This document shows, piece after piece, positions 14,442-18,576 of a stretch of 18,576 nucleotides of DNA. Below the pieces are notes generated by a model. That model had not been told where the DNA came from. It saw nothing but the letters and a program-made list of their open reading frames with translations, and ran no database searches. Every line of letters begins with the position of its first letter. The first letter of the stretch is position 1. Source of the stretch: Spirochaetaceae bacterium (GTDB taxonomy: Bacteria > Spirochaetota > Spirochaetia > PWKH01). The stretch covers positions 1 through 18,576 of the forward strand of contig PWNW01000347.1 in assembly GCA_003557605.1 (NCBI GenBank). The letters are read 5' to 3'. The position numbers and the translations under genes were made by a program.

Positions 14442-15311
14442 ATGGGCATAGAAAAATATATCCAGGTAACCAGCATTTCAGAAGTTCTTTCCTGCCTGGG
14501 AGGAACATCACCGGCAAGGATTATCTGCGGGGGGACCGATATGGTGATTTCCCTTCGGGAAGGGTCCTTGGGAGAACATATCACCCTGGTTGATATCAGC
14601 AGGGTAAAAGAACTGCAGCAAATAACCCAGGACGGGCAGGACATTGAAATTGGGGCAGCTGCGGTTATGGCAGATATTGCAGAGAGCTCCTGCATTGCAG
14701 AATCATCACTGATTCTTCATCATGCAGCCCGGTCTGTGGGCTCTCCGCAGATTCGCAGCAGAGGCACCATAGGGGGAAACATTGTGACATCCGCCCAGTG
14801 TGCAGATACGATCCCTGCACTGCTGGCCCTGGATGCGCAGATAACACTGATGAATTCAGAACAATCAGTAAGAACCCTGCCGATATCGCAGTTTCTTACC
14901 GGGCCGAAGCAGACAGACATTCGAAATGATGAACTGCTGATATCAGTGAGATTTCCTTCCTTGGCCGGAGGTGTGTATCGAGGGTCATACTATAAGCTGA
15001 TCCGTCGTGCAGCGGTGGCAAAATCACGGATGAGTTTTGCCCTCATTTCAGCACAGGACCGACAGGGAATTGTTGAGGATATCCGGATCAGTATTGGTTC
15101 CGCCCTCTCCACCCACGGCCGGTTCAAGGAAGCAGAAAAGATGCTGATCGGAAAGAAGGCATCTCTGGATGCTGTAGAAAAAACTGCTGAGTGCTGTGTC
15201 TCCCAGGTAGTGGAGCAGACGGGCATCCGATGGAGTTCTGCATATAAGCTGCCGGTTATAAAGGACGTGCTCTGCAGGGAGCTTGAGACTCTGCTTGAAA
15301 TGGAGGACTGA
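14442..15311 (+). CDS. Molybdenum hydroxylase FAD-binding subunit
   Basis: Medium subunit of the xanthine dehydrogenase family, 289 residues, carrying FAD and passing electrons from the Fe-S subunit to NAD or another acceptor. The two FAD-binding signatures are present: ARIICGGTDMV (25-35) and TIGGNIVTSAQCADT (109-123). The C-terminal CO dehydrogenase flavoprotein domain follows (about 180-285, with YYKLIRRAAVAKSRMSFA). AGGAAG precedes the ATG, which is 11 bases after the stop of the Mo subunit. E. coli YgfM and XdhB are the closest familiar counterparts. The genes are so close that the subunits are surely made together. Confidence 0.92.
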   Translation: MGIEKYIQVTSISEVLSCLGGTSPARIICGGTDMVISLREGSLGEHITLVDISRVKELQQITQDGQDIEIGAAAVMADIAESSCIAESSLILHHAARSVGSPQIRSRGTIGGNIVTSAQCADTIPALLALDAQITLMNSEQSVRTLPISQFLTGPKQTDIRNDELLISVRFPSLAGGVYRGSYYKLIRRAAVAKSRMSFALISAQDRQGIVEDIRISIGSALSTHGRFKEAEKMLIGKKASLDAVEKTAECCVSQVVEQTGIRWSSAYKLPVIKDVLCRELETLLEMED

Positions 15312-15314
15312 TAC

Positions 15315-15809
15315 ATGGAACACAAAGAAAACAAGACAGCGGTATCAATGACAGTGAATGGAAAACATATTCAGGCGGAGGTTCTTCCCGAAACTCGGCT
15401 TCTGGATGTGCTGCGTGAGGAACTGCATCTGCTGGGGACAAAAGAGGGCTGCTCAATTGGCGAATGCGGGGCCTGCACCGTACTGATGAACGGCAGGACG
15501 GTGAATGCCTGTATGGTTTTAGCCGGTTCCGCTGACGGAGCAGAAATCATGACTATTGAAGGGGTTTGCGGACCTGAAGGAGAGCTTCATCCGATTCAGC
15601 AGGCATTCATTGATGCTGGTGCGGTGCACTGCGGGTTCTGCACTCCTGGAATGATCATCAGCACCCTTTCTCTGCTTATGAAGAATCCCCAGCCGAAGGA
15701 TGACCAGATACAGGAAGCGCTGAGCGGAAATCTGTGCAGATGCACAGGGTATCACCAGATATTCAAGGCGGTCAGACTTGCTTCTGAGCGCATGCACCGA
15801 AAGGAGTAA
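15315..15809 (+). CDS. Molybdenum hydroxylase 2Fe-2S subunit
   Basis: Small electron-transfer subunit, 164 residues, with both expected [2Fe-2S] clusters. The plant-ferredoxin-type cluster uses Cys46, Cys51, Cys54 and Cys66 (KEGCSIGECGACTVLMNG). The helical-domain cluster near the molybdenum uses Cys106, Cys109, Cys141 and Cys143 (CGFCTPGM and NLCRCTGYHQ). All eight ligands are present. GGAGG in the end of the FAD-subunit gene serves as ribosome binding site, and only three bases separate the two genes. Counterpart of E. coli XdhC or the C-terminal part of XdhD-linked enzymes. Confidence 0.95.
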   Translation: MEHKENKTAVSMTVNGKHIQAEVLPETRLLDVLREELHLLGTKEGCSIGECGACTVLMNGRTVNACMVLAGSADGAEIMTIEGVCGPEGELHPIQQAFIDAGAVHCGFCTPGMIISTLSLLMKNPQPKDDQIQEALSGNLCRCTGYHQIFKAVRLASERMHRKE

Positions 15810-15815
15810 ACAGCA

Positions 15816-17033
15816 ATGGATCAACTGAAAGTATATGCAGGAAAAATACGTGAATGGATGAATGCCCATAGACAGGAACTGGTTGACTTCACCATGGAGA
15901 TGATGCGGATAGAAAGCACTACCTATCATGAGGGAGAAGCTGTTGCATGGCTGAAGGCAAAGATGGAGGAGTTCGGCTTTGATGAAGTACGTGTGGACAG
16001 TGCAGGAAACCTGATTGGAAGAGCGGGCAGCGGTCCCTGCATCGTGCTTGCTGATGCACATATTGATACGGTGGAACCGGGAGATCCCAAGGATTGGGGT
16101 TTTGATCCCCTGGACCCACGAATTATTGACGGACATATCTGGGGGAGGGGAATTGTTGATGACAAGGGATGCCTTGCCGCACTGGTCTTTGCCGGCCGCG
16201 CACTCAAGCAGCTTGCCCTTGATCATGCGGCAACCTTATGGGTTTCAAGCTCCATCGCCGAAGAGGATGTGGAAGGAAGCTGTGTCCGGGCAATGATGGA
16301 GGAGTTCAGCGACATACAGCCCCATATGATCCTGGTGGCTGAAGCCAGCGGAAACAGGATCATCAGGGGGCATAAGGGAAGGGCCCTGATCAGCATGGAG
16401 GTTACGGGCAAAGCGGCCCATGCATCTGCCGCATGGCGGGGGGAGAATGCCCTGATAAAATCGCTGCCCCTGATGCAGGCTGTTGATGATCTGAAGGACC
16501 TGCCGGAAGACCCCGTTCTCGGAAAGGGAACAATTGAGGTTACCAATGTCGACTGCGATACTCCGAGCCTCAATACAATTCCCGGAAAAGTGACTATTAC
16601 TGCCGACAGGCGAATCAGCTGCGGGGAAAGCAGGGAGGCGCTGATCGATGAACTGAAGCCCTTTCTTGACGGCTGCGGTGCAAAGGCCTGGATTGATGTT
16701 GAGCAGATTACCACATACACAGGGAAGACGATTGAGCAGGAGGATTTCTTTCCAAGCTGGATCCTGCCTGAGGACCACCCGGTAATACAAAGCGCCTGCA
16801 GCGGATATCAGGCGGTACGTGGTGAATCACCCTCTGTCGGCACCTGGGATTTCTGCACTAATGCCTGCTATCTCTGCGGGATAACCGGAATCCCCTCCGT
16901 CGGGTTTGGACCTGGGGATGAAGGCCTCTGTCATTCCACGGAGGAAAGACTGTCGATCCAGGAGCTTACGGACGCTGCTTCGGTGTATGCGTCAGTTGTA
17001 CTGTCATATGCACTGCAGGGGAAGGATGCATGA
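15816..17033 (+). CDS. ygeY: YgeY-family M20 metallohydrolase, selenium-metabolism linked
   Basis: Cytoplasmic di-zinc amidohydrolase/peptidase of the M20 family, 405 residues. Metal and catalytic residues can be followed: His82 and Asp84 in DAHIDTVEPGD, Asp115/Asp116 in GRGIVDDKG, Glu149-Glu150 in IAEEDVEGS, Glu176 in VAEASG and His373 in GDEGLCHSTEER. The dimerisation (lid) domain is about 184-295 (GHKGRALISMEVTGKAAHAS). Members of this subfamily occur with selenium-dependent molybdenum hydroxylases. In E. coli ygeY belongs to the gene cluster shown to be needed for anaerobic urate breakdown, where it is thought to act on ring-opened or carbamoylated intermediates. AAGGAG overlapping the stop of the Fe-S subunit gene drives translation; the gap is six bases. 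A related M20 deacylase is the main alternative. Confidence 0.85.
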   Translation: MDQLKVYAGKIREWMNAHRQELVDFTMEMMRIESTTYHEGEAVAWLKAKMEEFGFDEVRVDSAGNLIGRAGSGPCIVLADAHIDTVEPGDPKDWGFDPLDPRIIDGHIWGRGIVDDKGCLAALVFAGRALKQLALDHAATLWVSSSIAEEDVEGSCVRAMMEEFSDIQPHMILVAEASGNRIIRGHKGRALISMEVTGKAAHASAAWRGENALIKSLPLMQAVDDLKDLPEDPVLGKGTIEVTNVDCDTPSLNTIPGKVTITADRRISCGESREALIDELKPFLDGCGAKAWIDVEQITTYTGKTIEQEDFFPSWILPEDHPVIQSACSGYQAVRGESPSVGTWDFCTNACYLCGITGIPSVGFGPGDEGLCHSTEERLSIQELTDAASVYASVVLSYALQGKDA

Positions 17034-18361
17034 AGAGTCTTCACGGAGGATATGTCATAGCACCGGGCATGAACGTATTGAAGGATCATGCTGTAGTCTT
17101 TGAAGCTTCTCAGATCATTGACGTGCTGCCCATAAAAGCGTCCCAGGTCCAGTATCCGAATGCAGAGGTGATTGACCGCAGGAATTCAGTGGTCTCTCCC
17201 GGGTTTGTTAATGCCCATATGCACTGCTACGGAGTGCTGTCCCATGGCATTGTTCCTCCGGTGAAAATTCTCAGTTTTGAAAGCTTCCTGGAAGATTACT
17301 GGTGGCCGCTGGTGGAGAACCTGCTTACTGCAGATGACATCGAAGCAGCTGCGGCCTATGCTTCATTGGAACTGGCAGACAGCGGAGTCACTTCCCTCTG
17401 CGATGTGCTTGAAGCCCCTATGGCCGAAGGAGGCCTGTCTGCTGAAGCCTATGTGCTGGAGAAAAGCGGACTTCGCGCTGCAGTAAGCACCGAAGCATGC
17501 GAGAGAATCTCCTATGAAGCGGGGCTCAGGCTTTTGGAAGAGAACGTAGAAACTGCACGATTATTCAGGGACCATCCGAGAATCAGTGCCATGATGTGCA
17601 TCCATACCGCCTTTACCTGCTCCCAGGGGTTTCTCCAGAAAGCAAAGCAGATGGCTGAGGACGCAGGGATATCGCTTCAGCTGCATCTCAATGAAAGCTC
17701 CTATGAGCCGCAGTGGTGTGAACGGAATTACGGAAAAAGGACCTGTGAATGGTATGACGACTTTCTCTTCCTTGATGCATCCATCCTTGCAGCCCAGGGG
17801 GTGCAGGTATCGGCAAGAGAAATTGAAATTCTCAGAGACCGAGGGGTGCGTATGGTCCATGTCCCCTTGAGCAACTGTGAAGTCGGAGGAGGAGTAGCCC
17901 CTGTGGTGGAACTGCTGAACAGCGGCATCACCTGCGGTCTTGGGACCGACGGGTATATTAACAATTTCTTCGAGGTCATGCGCGGGGCATTCCTGATCCA
18001 CAAGGGACATAGGGCCGATCCGTCGGTGATGCCTGCACAGAAGGTGTGGGCTTTGGCAACCGAAGGAGGGGCACAGGCTGTATTTCCTGGAATGAAGACG
18101 GGGCTGCTATGCCCTGAAGCCAAGGCGGACATCACGGTAATTGATTTCACTGGGCTTCCCACTCCCCTGACGCAGGAAAACATATTTGATCAGCTTGTTT
18201 TGTTCTGCAATCCCTCAGATGTGAGCGACGTATTTGCAGACGGCAAGCGGCTTAAGCATGAAGGTGCCCTCATGAGGGGGGACCTTAGGGATGCGAAGAA
18301 ACGAGTATGCAGGGCGGCTGAGGATCTCTGGGAACGAGGGAAACGCCTTGCCGCCCGATGA
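17030..18361 (+). CDS. ssnA: SsnA-like amidohydrolase with an altered active-site His
   Basis: Metal-dependent amidohydrolase (TIM barrel, ATZ/TRZ-type), 443 residues, starting by ATGA overlap with ygeY. It resembles E. coli SsnA, a protein of selenium-linked purine clusters, in SPGFVNAHMHCYGVLSHGI, the DYWWPL segment and the C-terminal KADITVIDFTGLPTPL. Ligands present: His63 and His65 (HxH), His219 with Glu222 in LQLHLNES, and Asp307 in GLGTDGY. The strand-6 motif that normally reads AHG(V/L) is AAQGVQV, so the conserved His is Gln256. The enzyme may be impaired, use altered chemistry or act on an unusual substrate. Expected role: deamination or ring hydrolysis of a purine-derived intermediate. 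Guanine deaminase-like is the alternative reading. Confidence 0.8.
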   Translation: MKSLHGGYVIAPGMNVLKDHAVVFEASQIIDVLPIKASQVQYPNAEVIDRRNSVVSPGFVNAHMHCYGVLSHGIVPPVKILSFESFLEDYWWPLVENLLTADDIEAAAAYASLELADSGVTSLCDVLEAPMAEGGLSAEAYVLEKSGLRAAVSTEACERISYEAGLRLLEENVETARLFRDHPRISAMMCIHTAFTCSQGFLQKAKQMAEDAGISLQLHLNESSYEPQWCERNYGKRTCEWYDDFLFLDASILAAQGVQVSAREIEILRDRGVRMVHVPLSNCEVGGGVAPVVELLNSGITCGLGTDGYINNFFEVMRGAFLIHKGHRADPSVMPAQKVWALATEGGAQAVFPGMKTGLLCPEAKADITVIDFTGLPTPLTQENIFDQLVLFCNPSDVSDVFADGKRLKHEGALMRGDLRDAKKRVCRAAEDLWERGKRLAAR

Positions 18362-18367
18362 TATCTA

Positions 18368-18576
18368 TTAGAAGATGTGCTCTTCGGCTATCCTCCTTGC
18401 AATGTATGACGGTGTTAAGGGTATACGGTCCAAATCAGCTCCGCCGAGGGCATGACTTACCGCATTTACCACTGCACCGGCAACTCCGTCTGTGGCGCAT
18501 TCACCGATGCTTTTGGCGCCGAAGGGACCTGCTTCTTCAGGAGATTCCACCAGTTCGACAGTAATTCGCGGCATCT
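18368..18576 (-). CDS. Second molybdenum hydroxylase large subunit, C-terminal end (partial)
   Basis: The last 69 or so residues of another xanthine dehydrogenase-type Mo subunit, running off the right edge on the minus strand. It contains GPFGAKSIGE with the catalytic Glu, a segment matching the helix AGAVVNAVSHALGG and the C-terminal LDRIPLTPSYIARRI that closes this family. The residues after the Glu (CATD) differ from those of the other large subunit (LGIEL), so it is not a recent copy. It converges on the SsnA-like gene with a gap of six bases and no terminator. Confidence 0.85.
   Translation of the reverse strand, partial: MPRITVELVESPEEAGPFGAKSIGECATDGVAGAVVNAVSHALGGADLDRIPLTPSYIARRIAEEHIF

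Noticed and set aside
15519..16226. A 235-codon minus-strand open frame opposite the Fe-S subunit and ygeY.
   Set aside because: It lies opposite two genes with complete catalytic and cluster-ligand motifs and its translation shows no family features.

Overview
The window looks like ordinary chromosomal DNA of a bacterium with moderate GC content. My best guess is a free-living spirochaete of the Spirochaeta/Sediminispirochaeta type. The hints are a MurA with Asp in place of the catalytic Cys, an Lgt with a long insertion before its HPSQLYEA motif, and an SLBB-rich export protein. This is an inference; there is no rRNA or other phylogenetic marker to settle it. I saw no tRNA, rRNA, CRISPR, insertion sequence or phage gene, and no obvious frameshift. 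Every gap between genes is shorter than 300 bases.

Left part (1-3707): murA (+) lies behind a leader hairpin. It is followed by an AT-rich gap holding two pairs of DnaA-box-like 9-mers, one pair running into the end of the next gene. Two overlapping regulators follow on the minus strand: a sigma-54 activator with an intact GAFTGA loop but no C-terminal helix-turn-helix, and a protein with a degenerate receiver and an OmpR-type winged helix. They look like two halves of one atypical regulator.

Middle part (3708-9547): a secreted multi-SLBB protein (+) converges on a minus-strand ctpA-yjbQ operon, with a hairpin terminator between them. Divergent from ctpA is a small membrane protein followed by lgt.

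Right part (9548-18576): a double class II aldolase/adducin protein whose second half has lost its active site, and a convergent adenosine deaminase. A tightly packed plus-strand operon then encodes a three-subunit molybdenum hydroxylase (Mo, FAD and 2Fe-2S subunits), a YgeY-family M20 hydrolase and an SsnA-like amidohydrolase. The window ends inside a second, convergent molybdenum-hydroxylase large subunit. YgeY and SsnA occur in the selenium-linked anaerobic purine/urate catabolism clusters known from E. coli and gut anaerobes, so this is probably a variant of that module. Adenosine deaminase, divergent from it, would feed inosine/hypoxanthine into the same pathway. A near-consensus promoter with a perfect 17-bp palindrome precedes the operon.

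Several first-in-operon genes have a -10-like hexamer only 5-9 bases before the ATG and no Shine-Dalgarno sequence, suggesting leaderless transcripts. Genes inside operons carry strong AGGAGG-type sites.
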